Counted from the first letter of the stretch, positions 15,276-22,041 are shown. The stretch: 24,411 nt of DNA from JBFLXN01 sp040755715 [NCBI: Candidatus Edwardsbacteria bacterium] (GCA_040755715.1 JBFLXN010000021.1:1-24411); one strand, 5' to 3'. The notes: generated by a model from the letters alone, not told the origin. Program-made: numbers and translations.

Positions 15276-16211
15276 CTAACCTTTTAGTATCTTCAGGGTC
15301 TCTTCAAGACCTTTTGTATCTTCAACATTTAAGACTTTCGCACTCGGTTCAATTCTTTTCATTAATCCTTTAAGCACCTGGCTAGGACCAACCTCTACGA
15401 AAGTATCTGCTCCCAACGCTACCAATTTTCGGATGGATTCTTCCCAGCGCACCGGCTTTAACAGTTGTTCTGCTAACAACTCCCGGATTTTCTCGGCTTC
15501 CTCTAATGGCTCTGCTGTTACATTAGCTATCAGCGGGGCTTTTGTATCTTTAATCAGCAAATCTTTTAACGCCTCTTTCAAACCGTCATAGGCGTATTCC
15601 ATCAATGGCGAGTGGAAGGCACCGCTTACTTCCAATCTAATCGCTCTTTTGGCGCCAGCCTCTTTGGCTAATTCCATCGCCCCTTCAACTGCTTTTTCCT
15701 CTCCGGAAATGACAATTTGCTCTGGAGAGTTAAAATTTGCTGGTTGGATTATGCCTTTTTCTTGTACTTTCTTGCAGACTTCCTCTATTTTGTCGGGTTC
15801 AAGTCCAATAATGGCAGCCATTGCTCCCGGTTTTCGCAGTCCTGCTTCAAACATTAATTCACCGCGTAGACGGACTAAAGGTAAGACATCAACAAATGAA
15901 ATCGCCTCACTGGCTACCAAAGCCGCATATTCTCCCACACTATGTCCTGCAGTAAAAGCTGGTTTTATCCCTTCTTTTTCTAAGAGACGCAAAGCCGCTC
16001 TACTGTGGATGAAAATTGCTGGTTGAGTATTTTTTGTCTGTGTAAGTTCTTCCTCTGGACCGTGGAAGCAGAGGCACATCAAATTAAAGTGCAAAATATC
16101 GTTTGCTTGCTCAAATATTTCTTTTGCCTCTAAAAAATTCTCATAGAGGTCTCTTCCCATACCAACATACTGGGAACCTTGACCGGGAAAGAGAAACGCC
16201 AATTTAGCCAT
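15276..16211 (-). CDS. fabD: Malonyl-CoA:ACP transacylase
   Basis: A 311-residue enzyme that moves malonate from CoA to ACP, the extender substrate of fatty-acid synthesis. It has GQGSQ at 10-14, the nucleophile Ser91 in GHSVGE, Arg116 in RLRGELM (carboxylate binding) and catalytic His200 in SGAFHSPLM. Length matches the family. The usual GHSLGE is GHSVGE here, a conservative change. The nearest upstream element is the broken four-helix-bundle gene, 28 bp away. The ribosome-binding site is only moderate (GAGAAAGTG). Confidence 0.95.
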   Translation of the reverse strand: MAKLAFLFPGQGSQYVGMGRDLYENFLEAKEIFEQANDILHFNLMCLCFHGPEEELTQTKNTQPAIFIHSRAALRLLEKEGIKPAFTAGHSVGEYAALVASEAISFVDVLPLVRLRGELMFEAGLRKPGAMAAIIGLEPDKIEEVCKKVQEKGIIQPANFNSPEQIVISGEEKAVEGAMELAKEAGAKRAIRLEVSGAFHSPLMEYAYDGLKEALKDLLIKDTKAPLIANVTAEPLEEAEKIRELLAEQLLKPVRWEESIRKLVALGADTFVEVGPSQVLKGLMKRIEPSAKVLNVEDTKGLEETLKILKG

Positions 16212-16239
16212 CTGTCACTTTCTCAGGTTGAGGATTAGG

Positions 16240-16612
16240 TTAAGGTTTAGATGTTGATTCAGAGCGAGGTTCAGAACTTGCTTCTAAAGTTACCATTAGA
16301 GAGTTTAACTCTCTCCATATATCTTTTATAAGAGCATTATTTTCGTCAAACTCGGAATCCGCAAAATATCCAACCTGGTGTCCATAAATTAAATGGTTTT
16401 TAGTTTCACACAATGACCCTCGGGCATCATAATAGAAGTTCAGTTTATCCTTTGTATGTTTTCGGCCAAATCCTTCAGCAATATTCCCCTGAAATAGATA
16501 AGGCGGAGCGTCTAATCTGGGAAGTAAGACCATAATCTTCTTTCTTAGGCAATTTTTCTGTGAGACGAAAAATCTTAACTGCCAAATCTATTGCCTTTTT
16601 CCAGACCGGCAT
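16240..16612 (-). pseudogene. Four-helix bundle protein gene (23S rRNA IVP-like), frameshifted
   Basis: The ATG at 16612 has an ideal Shine-Dalgarno (AGGAGGAA) and opens MPVWKKAIDLAVKIFRL..., then DYGLTSQIRRSALSIS, the conserved first half of the four-helix bundle family (once called 23S rRNA intervening-sequence proteins). The frame stops soon after at TGA (about 16477). The conserved second half, NIAEGFGRKHTKDKLNFYYDARGSL..., continues in another frame to 16240. The break maps to a run of four C (16486-16489 on the + strand); three would restore one protein of about 123 residues, the family's usual length. This is either a pseudogene, a sequencing or assembly error, or less likely a slippage site. 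Its C-terminal tail is encoded by a dispersed repeat. Confidence 0.85.
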
Positions 16613-16652
16613 TTCCTCCTATTCTTTATCCTCGTCCCTCTTCGTGCTGATT

Positions 16653-17633
16653 TTACCATTCTATCGCCACGGCGCCCCAAGTGAATCCAGCACCAAAAGC
16701 CACCAACACAATCTTATCCCCGTCTTTAATTCTTCCTTGTCTTCTGGCTTCATCCAAGGCAATAGGAATGGAGGCAGAAGAGGTATTACCATATTTATCA
16801 ATATTTACAAATACTCTTTCCATTGATAGACCAATTCTCTTGGCGGTCGCCTCAATAATTCTAATATTCGCCTGATGAGGAATCAAAAGGCTTACCTCTT
16901 TGCCTGACCAGCCGACTTTCTCCAAGATTTTAACCGCTGAATCTTCCATTGCCCGCACCGCTGACTTAAAGACTTCATTTCCTGCCATTTTAAGATAGTG
17001 CATTTTATTATCTAGGGCTTCATGAGTTAGTGGATTTCGCGATCCCCCCCCGGGCATGTATAAAAGATAACCCAGCGAACCATCAGCACCAAGGTGAGTG
17101 TCCAATATTCCTCGTCTTTCCTCAGTCGCCTTCAAGACAGCCGCCCCAGCGCCATCACCAAAGAGGACACAGGTGCTGCGGTCAGTATAATCTGTAATCT
17201 TAGAAAGTATTTCTACACCAATTACCAGAGCAATTTTTGAAGGATTGTTATTAATTATCCCCCGGGCGACTTCCAACCCATAGATAAAGCCGGTGCAGCC
17301 AGCAGAGATGTCAAAACAAACGGCTTCTTTCGCTCCAATTCTATCCTGCACCATACAGGAGGTTGAAGGAAAAGACATATCAGGTGTAACGGTGCCGATG
17401 ATAATCAAGCCCACCTCTTTGCTAGAAACACCAGCATCTTCTAAAGCCTTCTGTGCTGCCTGAGCTGCTAAATCTGAGGCCGCAGTTTCTTTGTCAGCAA
17501 TGTGTCTTTCACGAATGCCACTGCGAGTTCTAATCCACTCGTCCGAAGTGTCAACTATCTTTTCCAAATCAAAATTTGTTAAAACCTTGGAAGGCACGGC
17601 ACTGCCAGTGCCAATGATTTTTATTCCCTTCAT
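16653..17633 (-). CDS. fabH: 3-oxoacyl-ACP synthase III
   Basis: A 326-residue enzyme that condenses acetyl-CoA (or another primer) with malonyl-ACP to start fatty-acid synthesis. The Cys-His-Asn triad is intact: Cys113 in DISAGCTGFIYGL, His253 in LIPHQANIRI and Asn283 in YGNTSSASIP. The N-terminal DTSDEWIRTRSGI motif (28-40) is diagnostic. The GVGPG-like end is GAGFTWG here. The start overlaps the plsX stop by 4 bp (ATGA). Primer preference (acetyl versus branched) cannot be inferred safely. Confidence 0.96.
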   Translation of the reverse strand: MKGIKIIGTGSAVPSKVLTNFDLEKIVDTSDEWIRTRSGIRERHIADKETAASDLAAQAAQKALEDAGVSSKEVGLIIIGTVTPDMSFPSTSCMVQDRIGAKEAVCFDISAGCTGFIYGLEVARGIINNNPSKIALVIGVEILSKITDYTDRSTCVLFGDGAGAAVLKATEERRGILDTHLGADGSLGYLLYMPGGGSRNPLTHEALDNKMHYLKMAGNEVFKSAVRAMEDSAVKILEKVGWSGKEVSLLIPHQANIRIIEATAKRIGLSMERVFVNIDKYGNTSSASIPIALDEARRQGRIKDGDKIVLVAFGAGFTWGAVAIEW

Positions 17634-18667
17634 TTTTTTGCCATTTGATATTTTTTTAATGCTTCCTTAATGTGTTCGTTAACTCGTTTCTCCACAAATT
17701 GAGCCGCCAGGCGAATGGCGTTTCCGATGGCTTTTGCCGTAGAACGACCGTGGCAGATGATACAGGTGCTATTGACTCCTAAAAGTGGCGCACCACCGTA
17801 TTCGGCATAATCAAAATCAGTAGCAAATTGTTTCAAAGCTGGTTTCAAAAGAAAAGCACCAATCTTTGCCCAAAGATTGGTATAAACATGCTGTTTGATA
17901 ATAGAAAAGAAGAGGACAATCACACTTTCTGTAAGTTTTAATAGAACATTTCCCACAAATCCATCACAGACAATGACATCAGCCGTGCCGTGCAAAACAT
18001 CCTTCCCTTCCAAGTTTCCGATAAAATTCAGAGAACTGGAAGCCAGCAATTGGTAAGTCTTCTGAGTCAATTCATTCCCTTTAGAACTCTCTTCACCAAC
18101 ATTTAGCAATCCTACTTTTGGATTCTCCCGATTAAAAATATATTGAGAATAGATACTTCCCATCGTAGCAAATTGGAGAAGATGATGTGGTTTACAATCC
18201 ACATTAGCACCTACATCTAACACAATGGCTGTCCCGTGTTCGGTTGGCACAAAGGTAGCGATGGCCGGACGGTCAATCCCTTCCAATCTATCCAGCCTTA
18301 AAAGAGTGGCTGCCATCACTGCACCTGTATTCCCAGCACTGACAAAAGCATCTGCCTTTTTCTCTTTTTGCAATTGTATTCCGAGAGAGATAGAAGAATT
18401 TGGTTTCTTTTTTAGTGCCTCTATCGGTGATTCACCCATTTCAATCGTCTGCGTTGCATTAACAATGGAAATCGGCAATTTTTTTACACGATGATACAGT
18501 TTTTTTAAGCGATGATGCCTGTCTAATTCTTTCCGAACCTTCTCTTCCAGGCCGACCAAGAGTACCTCAAACCTTCCTTCGCTTTCTCTGGCGGCACCAA
18601 TGGCGCCATCAACAATTACTTCAGGGGCATTATCCCCCCCCATCGCATCAACAGCAATTTTAATCAT
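17630..18667 (-). CDS. plsX: Phosphate acyltransferase
   Basis: A 345-residue enzyme that converts acyl-ACP and phosphate to acyl-phosphate, the donor for PlsY in phospholipid synthesis. It is peripheral to the membrane. The start IKIAVDAMGGDNAPE is diagnostic; I place the ATG at 18667, since upstream in-frame starts (ATG at 18685, GTG at 18691) would add residues not seen in the family. GNTGAVMAA and the region around VCDGFVGNVLLKLTE are also conserved. It normally follows rpmF closely; here about 120 bp with a 'CACAGAT' repeat intervenes, and no clear ribosome-binding site is visible before the chosen ATG. Confidence 0.95.
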   Translation of the reverse strand: MIKIAVDAMGGDNAPEVIVDGAIGAARESEGRFEVLLVGLEEKVRKELDRHHRLKKLYHRVKKLPISIVNATQTIEMGESPIEALKKKPNSSISLGIQLQKEKKADAFVSAGNTGAVMAATLLRLDRLEGIDRPAIATFVPTEHGTAIVLDVGANVDCKPHHLLQFATMGSIYSQYIFNRENPKVGLLNVGEESSKGNELTQKTYQLLASSSLNFIGNLEGKDVLHGTADVIVCDGFVGNVLLKLTESVIVLFFSIIKQHVYTNLWAKIGAFLLKPALKQFATDFDYAEYGGAPLLGVNSTCIICHGRSTAKAIGNAIRLAAQFVEKRVNEHIKEALKKYQMAKK

Positions 18668-18689
18668 TGTTTGCAATAGTATCATTTCC

Positions 18690-18785
18690 ACAGATGGGCA
18701 CAGATTTTTTACAGATGAGCACAGACATTTCTTGTTGAATATCTGTGCTAATCTGCGAGTTTTTTATCGGTGCCAATCTGTGCCA
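18690..18785. repeat. CACAGAT-type dispersed repeat between rpmF and plsX
   Basis: The motif 'cacagat' or its complement occurs several times, and the ends form an inverted repeat (ggcacagatt at 18697-18706, aatctgtgcc at 18775-18784). The same motif style occurs near 303-320 (cacagattggcacagatt). It lies inside the operon and includes T-runs, so it might affect read-through from rpmF to plsX. Confidence 0.65.
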
Positions 18786-18790
18786 GAAAG

Positions 18791-18973
18791 TTAGGTTTCT
18801 TTCACTACCATCACTTCTCGCTCGTCATAGTATCCGCAATTGGGACAGATTCTATGGGGTAGCTTAGGCTGATGGCAGTGAGAACAAAGAACCACATTCG
18901 GAGCAGATAGTTTCCAGTTAGCCCGCCTTTTATTAGTGCGGGAATTTGAATGTCTTCTTTTGGGAACCGGCAT
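18791..18973 (-). CDS. rpmF: 50S ribosomal protein L32
   Basis: A 60-residue L32 of normal length. It has the N-terminal MPVPKRRHSNSRTNKRRANW that defines the family and a zinc site with Cys30/Cys33 (CSHC) and Cys43/Cys46 (CPNC), that is the C+ zinc-binding form. It is first in the rpmF-plsX-fab order. Its Shine-Dalgarno (AAAGGAG) spans the junction with the duplicated MNT segment: the first bases belong to the repeat and the last to the native side. The DUF177 (YceD) gene that usually precedes rpmF is absent here and replaced by toxin-antitoxin genes. Confidence 0.96.
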   Translation of the reverse strand: MPVPKRRHSNSRTNKRRANWKLSAPNVVLCSHCHQPKLPHRICPNCGYYDEREVMVVKET

Positions 18974-18983
18974 TTTTTAGTCT

Positions 18984-19035
18984 CCTTTTGTTCATCTAAC
19001 ACATCTTCTCTAAGTTCCCTATATTTGTCTTTCAT
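18984..19035 (-). pseudogene. 5' fragment of HEPN (HepT-like) gene
   Basis: The ATG at 19035 opens MKDKYRELREDVLDEQK, identical to the first 17 codons of the intact gene at 20991-21452. The match ends at 18984, where unrelated rpmF leader begins; the frame then runs on through rpmF in a non-coding frame to 18811. This is a remnant created by the duplication breakpoint, so the copy-1 nucleotidyltransferase lacks its partner. Confidence 0.9.
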
Positions 19036-19309
19036 ATATGGTCTTTCCCTTAGATAAGATTCTTCTGCAGAGATGTTCTCTTACCTCATCCAAATCTATT
19101 ATATCAACTTCATCTCGCACTGCCTGCGAAACTTTACCGTAGTACCTGAAGAAGTCTTTTGGGTTAATTCCGCTGACTGCTATATCTATATCCCGAGCTG
19201 ATTCAATATCCTCAAGACATGAACCAAACAACAATAGTTTCTTTGCACCAAATTCCTTAGTAATTTCCACAATTTTGGCCAGTTCATTTTCAAAAGTTGT
19301 TTTATCCAT
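19019..19309 (-). CDS. MNT-type nucleotidyltransferase antitoxin, copy 1
   Basis: A 96-residue minimal nucleotidyltransferase, identical in protein sequence to the copy at 21436-21726. The active site is complete: Gly29-Ser30 in LLLFGSC, Asp40 and Asp42 in ARDIDIAVSG and a third Asp69 in EVDIIDLD. In MNT-HEPN pairs such enzymes neutralise the HEPN RNase by AMPylation. Here the HEPN gene is cut off after 17 codons, leaving an orphan antitoxin that could still protect against the toxin encoded by copy 2. A possible RBS (GGGGCGAT) lies within or next to repeat R. Confidence 0.88.
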   Translation of the reverse strand: MDKTTFENELAKIVEITKEFGAKKLLLFGSCLEDIESARDIDIAVSGINPKDFFRYYGKVSQAVRDEVDIIDLDEVREHLCRRILSKGKTIYERQI

Positions 19310-19316
19310 CGCTTAT

Positions 19317-19366
19317 CGCCCCTAAAACCTCCGACAAATTCCTACTTGAATCCCGTCTTTGCAAGG
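19317..19366 (-). repeat. Repeat R4 (inter-module, about 50 bp)
   Basis: On the minus strand this contains the core GTCGGAGGTTTTAGGGG preceded by a GCAAAGACGGGATT block. It lies between hicB (stop 26 bp before it) and the copy-1 MNT start. It is fully conserved through the core; the left block resembles R1 and R3. The right part is shared with the 368-bp duplication. Confidence 0.85.
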
Positions 19367-19391
19367 CACAAGGGCAATTCTCAAAGGCTGG

Positions 19392-19658
19392 TCATACCCC
19401 GGCCACTTGTCGGTGTTTGGGACCAAAGGCGATTTTTTTATCAACGATTGCTCGGAGTAACTCCCTGCCTGCTGGTTGTGGGATTTTTCTTCCCTCCTTC
19501 TCGGCAGTTTCCAGCCAGAGCTCCATTGCAGTCATGATCTCCCTCAAGGCTGATTCTTCAGTCTCTCCAAATGCAGAGCAACCCGCTAACTCTGGAACCA
19601 CTGCAATATATCCTTCATCCTCTTCACTATAGAATATCTCTATTGCGTATTTATACAT
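19392..19658 (-). CDS. hicB: HicB-family antitoxin
   Basis: An 88-residue protein with the HicB partial RNase-H-like fold: MYKYAIEIFYSEEDEGYIAVVPELAGCSAFGETEESAL is the family hallmark. I start at the ATG at 19658, which overlaps the hicA stop by 8 bp and has GGAGG just upstream; an in-frame start at 19691 adds 11 residues encoded inside hicA. It binds and inhibits HicA. The C-terminus (FGPKHRQVAGV) has no clear DNA-binding helix-turn-helix or ribbon-helix-helix, so it is a short form. Confidence 0.88.
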   Translation of the reverse strand: MYKYAIEIFYSEEDEGYIAVVPELAGCSAFGETEESALREIMTAMELWLETAEKEGRKIPQPAGRELLRAIVDKKIAFGPKHRQVAGV

Positions 19659-19905
19659 CTTCTTCCTCCAGTAATTTGTATTTCTCAACAATTTTCAGAA
19701 ATTGTTTGACTTGATAAGGCTTTGCCCCTCCTTTAACATTCTGAAAATTCAACATTTCTCTCACACCATCTTTGACATATATTCTATGGCTCCCCTTACC
19801 TCCTCTAAACCTAAAGCCAAAAGACTCTACTCCTTTACAAAGCACTTCAAACCTAACATTTTTGGGACTTCTCTTAAGTTCTTCGTATATTTCCTTCCTA
19901 TTCAT
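19651..19905 (-). CDS. hicA: HicA-family toxin (mRNA interferase)
   Basis: An 84-residue dsRBD-like protein. The conserved GSHRIYVKDG segment contains His40, the likely catalytic residue, and NVKGGAKPYQVKQFLKIVEKY matches the C-terminal helix. In HicAB systems HicA cleaves mRNA during translation and is blocked by HicB. The toxin-first gene order and small overlap with hicB are usual for this family. A roughly 30-residue helical N-terminal part is longer than in the shortest HicA proteins. The promoter was not identified; the gap upstream holds a GTTAGGC site and a hairpin. Confidence 0.82.
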   Translation of the reverse strand: MNRKEIYEELKRSPKNVRFEVLCKGVESFGFRFRGGKGSHRIYVKDGVREMLNFQNVKGGAKPYQVKQFLKIVEKYKLLEEEDV

Positions 19906-20053
19906 CTACACTCGTATACAGCATTACAATTCAAAACGTTAGGCTTTTGCCCTATGACGTGTGACGCTATGGTCTTAGCCAGTCCATTTTTCAAAGATTC
20001 ACTGAGGGAACCTTGCAATCCTTCAAGCTTGCTGTCAGATGTGAACTCGTCTC

Positions 20054-20078
20054 CCCCTTCTCTTTTTAAGAGAAGGGG
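20054..20078. terminator. Perfect 11-bp hairpin, possible bidirectional terminator
   Basis: ccccttctctt (20054-20064) and aagagaagggg (20068-20078) are perfect reverse complements with a 3-nt loop. It sits just past the DUF559 remnant and upstream of hicA on the minus strand. There is no long U-run after the stem, so termination is uncertain; similar hairpins also occur as dispersed repeats. The surrounding stretch 19906-20101 shows no gene. Confidence 0.4.
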
Positions 20079-20101
20079 ATAAGAGGGGTTGAGTTAGTCT
20101 G

Positions 20102-20302
20102 TTATACTTTTAAATGCGTTCTTAATTTATTCAAAACCTTATCAAGATTGTTTTCAATCTCGCTATTTCTAAATCTTACCACTTCAATACCCAGAGAATT
20201 CATCACCTGGCTTCTGAGATTGTCGGACTCTTTTAGGCAATCGTGCATTTTGCCGTCAATTTCCACTGCCACTCTTTTTTCGTGGCAATAAAAATCAGCA
20301 CT
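20102..20302 (-). pseudogene. C-terminal fragment of a DUF559 (Vsr-like) endonuclease
   Basis: A frame of 66 codons ending at TAA (20102-20104). Translation begins SADFYCHEKRVAVEIDGK and ends with SLGIEVVRFRNSEIENNLDKVLNKL, a typical DUF559 end: the DFYC strand, the EIDG catalytic-region acid motif and the VVRFRN strand are all present. The N-terminal part and a start codon are missing. The fragment begins immediately after the RelE stop and in the same frame, so the upstream part was replaced by the toxin-antitoxin module or lost by deletion. Confidence 0.8.
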
Positions 20303-20587
20303 CTAATAGATCTCATCGTGTGTTCCAATTTCTATTAGAAAGACAGCATCTTCTTTTTGTGTCTCATCTTTTACGAAGTCAAAAATAATGCGTAGGTCAT
20401 ATCCTGCACTACATGCCCAAGCATCTGACAATTTCCCTTTGAGTTTATGGGTTTCAAGGGTTGGAGCAAAAGGGTCCTGGACTAAAAGTCTTAAGGTATC
20501 CTCTATGTCTTGCCGTAAATCGGGATGCTTTCGCATTACTCTCCTAAATGCTCGTATGAATGTATTACTCCATATAATCGTTCTCAT
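20303..20587 (-). CDS. RelE/ParE-superfamily toxin
   Basis: A 94-residue toxin-like protein. The N-terminal IIWSNTFIRAFRRVMRKHPDL helices and the LETHKLKGKLSDAWACSAGYDLRIIFDFV strands follow the RelE/YafQ mRNA-interferase pattern, and the C-terminal GTHDEIY motif is a common end. The basic residues in the first helix and Arg in DLRIIF could serve RNA binding or cleavage. It overlaps the upstream antitoxin by 4 bp (ATGA), as expected for a pair. Its stop directly abuts the DUF559 fossil. Confidence 0.85.
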   Translation of the reverse strand: MRTIIWSNTFIRAFRRVMRKHPDLRQDIEDTLRLLVQDPFAPTLETHKLKGKLSDAWACSAGYDLRIIFDFVKDETQKEDAVFLIEIGTHDEIY

Positions 20588-20805
20588 TTGGAAAGCTCAC
20601 GCATAAGGTCATCTACGCTCCCTCGCTTGACTTTGCCTTTTGCATACGCCGCTTTTGCTTCTCTAATAGTCCGTGCCAGTCTATCTCTTCGCTCTTCTAT
20701 TAAGCGATGCCTGATAATCTCAACTAGTGACTCCCGTTGGTCTCCGGGCAAAGATTCCACAATTTCAAGGACATCATTAAAAGTAATACTCCGTCGGGTG
20801 GACAT
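20584..20805 (-). CDS. Antitoxin of RelE-type pair
   Basis: A 73-residue helical protein. Its middle (LPGDQRESLVEIIRHRLIEERR) and end (AKAAYAKGKVKRGSVDDLMREL) resemble short antitoxins that accompany RelE toxins. A strong GGGAGGTTAAGGAAG ribosome-binding region precedes the ATG. It probably wraps the toxin and may autorepress. About 130 bp of sequence without a gene separates it from repeat R3. Confidence 0.75.
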   Translation of the reverse strand: MSTRRSITFNDVLEIVESLPGDQRESLVEIIRHRLIEERRDRLARTIREAKAAYAKGKVKRGSVDDLMRELSK

Positions 20806-20938
20806 CTTCCTTAACCTCCCTTGATTATTTGATTCCCCTACAGAAGCCCGTCTGTTGCTTATCCAGATTGATTTTCTGCCTATCCCACCTGGGCAGGAGA
20901 CAAGTCATTGACAAGAAGGGCCAACGCCTCTTTCGGCA

Positions 20939-20988
20939 ACCCTCTAAAACTTCCGACAGATCCTCACTCCAATCCCATCTTTGCGGGG
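20939..20988 (-). repeat. Repeat R3 (inter-module, most diverged)
   Basis: It starts 2 bp beyond the HEPN stop (20991). Minus-strand core: CGCAAAGATGGGATTGGAGT, then a variant of the VGICRRF-coding core with AGG and AAG substitutions. Same orientation as the others. The 20806-20938 stretch next to it has no gene and no clear promoter. Confidence 0.8.
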
Positions 20989-20990
20989 AA

Positions 20991-21452
20991 TCACAACTTA
21001 TCAAAAAAATCTGAAATATCCTTTTTTATCTCGGCCCAAAGCGAATCAATGTTATCAATCAAATCCAACATCTTTTCGCCCTTTAATTGAAAACCGTATC
21101 CACTTACAAATCGATGTCTAAAATTCCTATAGGGCTGTAATTTCTCTACTATACCGTGGCGAAATATTGGGATTTTGTCTTCAGGCGGGTTACAGGACAA
21201 AAACAGAAGCTCTCTATGCCAGCTTTCTCCTTTGGGCATAATCAAGTAATACTCTTTCGTTATGCGCTTTATGATGTTCTCTATCCCATTGTAGAAATTC
21301 ATTAAATAAGTCCCCATTGCTGGTTCTGTAGAATAGTCCCTTATTGAAGGTGAGAATTGACTTCTAACCTTAGAGAGTTTTTCTAATGTTTCTTCTATCG
21401 CCTTTTGTTCATCCAACACATCTTCTCTAAGTTCCCTATATTTGTCTTTCAT
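20991..21452 (-). CDS. HEPN (HepT-like) RNase toxin
   Basis: A 153-residue helical protein, partner of the MNT gene that overlaps it by 17 bp. FYNGIENIIKRI (53-64), GESWHRELL (75-83) and the signature YRNFRHRFVSGYGFQLKGEKM (108-128) match HepT-like domains, where the Arg112-His113 ... Tyr119 region corresponds to the HEPN RNase motif. In MNT-HEPN modules the HEPN protein cleaves RNA unless it is AMPylated by its partner. The N-terminal 45 residues form a likely coiled coil. The sequence is intact here; copy 1 keeps only its first 17 codons. A related, 5'-damaged gene lies at 23920-24303. Confidence 0.82.
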   Translation of the reverse strand: MKDKYRELREDVLDEQKAIEETLEKLSKVRSQFSPSIRDYSTEPAMGTYLMNFYNGIENIIKRITKEYYLIMPKGESWHRELLFLSCNPPEDKIPIFRHGIVEKLQPYRNFRHRFVSGYGFQLKGEKMLDLIDNIDSLWAEIKKDISDFFDKL

Positions 21453-21768
21453 ATATGGTCTTTCCCTTAGATAAGATTCTTCTGCAGAGATGTTCTCTTA
21501 CCTCATCCAAATCTATTATATCAACTTCATCTCGCACTGCCTGCGAAACTTTACCGTAGTACCTGAAGAAGTCTTTTGGGTTAATTCCGCTGACTGCTAT
21601 ATCTATATCCCGAGCTGATTCAATATCCTCAAGACATGAACCAAACAACAATAGTTTCTTTGCACCAAATTCCTTAGTAATTTCCACAATTTTGGCCAGT
21701 TCATTTTCAAAAGTTGTTTTATCCATCGCTTATCACCCCTAAAACCTCCGACAAATTCCTACTTGAAT
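21401..21768 (-). repeat. 368-bp direct repeat, copy 2
   Basis: The counterpart of 18984-19351. In this copy the MNT gene is followed by the complete HEPN gene, so it is likely the parental locus. The high edge of the match lies inside repeat R2, just after 'ttgaat'. Confidence 0.92.
21436..21726 (-). CDS. MNT-type nucleotidyltransferase antitoxin, copy 2
   Basis: A 96-residue minimal nucleotidyltransferase with Gly29-Ser30, Asp40/Asp42 and Asp69 as in copy 1; the two proteins are identical. It overlaps its HEPN partner by 17 bp and should AMPylate or otherwise silence it. It starts 8 bp inside the boundary of R2, whose GGAGG/GGGGTGAT sequence can serve as ribosome-binding site. Confidence 0.9.
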   Translation of the reverse strand: MDKTTFENELAKIVEITKEFGAKKLLLFGSCLEDIESARDIDIAVSGINPKDFFRYYGKVSQAVRDEVDIIDLDEVREHLCRRILSKGKTIYERQI

Positions 21769-21777
21769 GTCATCTTT
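21734..21777 (-). repeat. Repeat R2 (inter-module)
   Basis: It begins 3 bp beyond the RelE stop (21781) and runs to the MNT leader. Minus-strand reading: AAAGATGACATTCAAGTAGG, then the GTCGGAGGTTTTAGGGGTGA core. It differs from R4 in its first part, which marks the edge of the 368-bp duplication. Confidence 0.85.
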
Positions 21778-21780
21778 ATT

Positions 21781-22038
21781 TTACAATCGGCGATAAATTT
21801 CTCTCCGATGCCCTACCCTCAAAATAACAATGTCAGAACCTTCAATATCAAATATAACACGATAATCGCCTACTCTCATTCTAAAACTGCCTATTTCCGG
21901 ATTTCGCAAAACTTCAGAATGTTCTTTAGTCGCCTGTGATAATCGTTCCATAGCTGCCTTAAGACGTCTTTTTATTGTAAGATCCAAATTATCAATATCC
22001 CGACATGCCCTCCGGGTATATACCAGATGGTAAGCCAT
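21781..22038 (-). CDS. RelE-family toxin (second pair)
   Basis: An 85-residue compact RelE: YHLVYTRRACRDIDNLD, then RLKAAMERLSQ helices, GSFRMRVGDYRVIFDIEG strands and the terminal VGHRREIYRRL. The Arg residues in FRMRVGDYRV and the C-terminal HRREIY are the usual catalytic-region residues of RelE mRNA interferases. It starts 3 bp after its antitoxin stop. It is only distantly similar to the first RelE-like toxin, so these are separate acquisitions. Confidence 0.9.
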   Translation of the reverse strand: MAYHLVYTRRACRDIDNLDLTIKRRLKAAMERLSQATKEHSEVLRNPEIGSFRMRVGDYRVIFDIEGSDIVILRVGHRREIYRRL

Positions 22039-22041
22039 AAT

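Larger units (their letters stand above)
18984..19351 (-). repeat. 368-bp direct repeat, copy 1
   Basis: This segment matches 21401-21768 at an offset of 2417 bp, with only two differences that I found (t/c at about 18996 and g/a at 19318). It holds a full MNT gene, the first 17 codons of the HEPN gene and the first part of repeat R. Its low edge abuts the rpmF ribosome-binding site; its high edge falls within R. Confidence 0.92.

Noticed and set aside
18811-19035. 74-residue ORF overlapping rpmF
   Set aside because: Only its first 17 codons are real (HEPN fragment). The rest is rpmF read in the wrong frame.
19920-19990. Integron attC site (GTTAGGC at 19938-19944)
   Set aside because: No inverse core site pairs with it at the right distance, it is not repeated between modules, and no integrase is in the window.
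20054-20078. Mobile element end (terminal inverted repeat)
   Set aside because: It is a tight 11-bp hairpin with a 3-nt loop and no transposase or second distant copy in the window; a hairpin terminator or dispersed repeat fits better.
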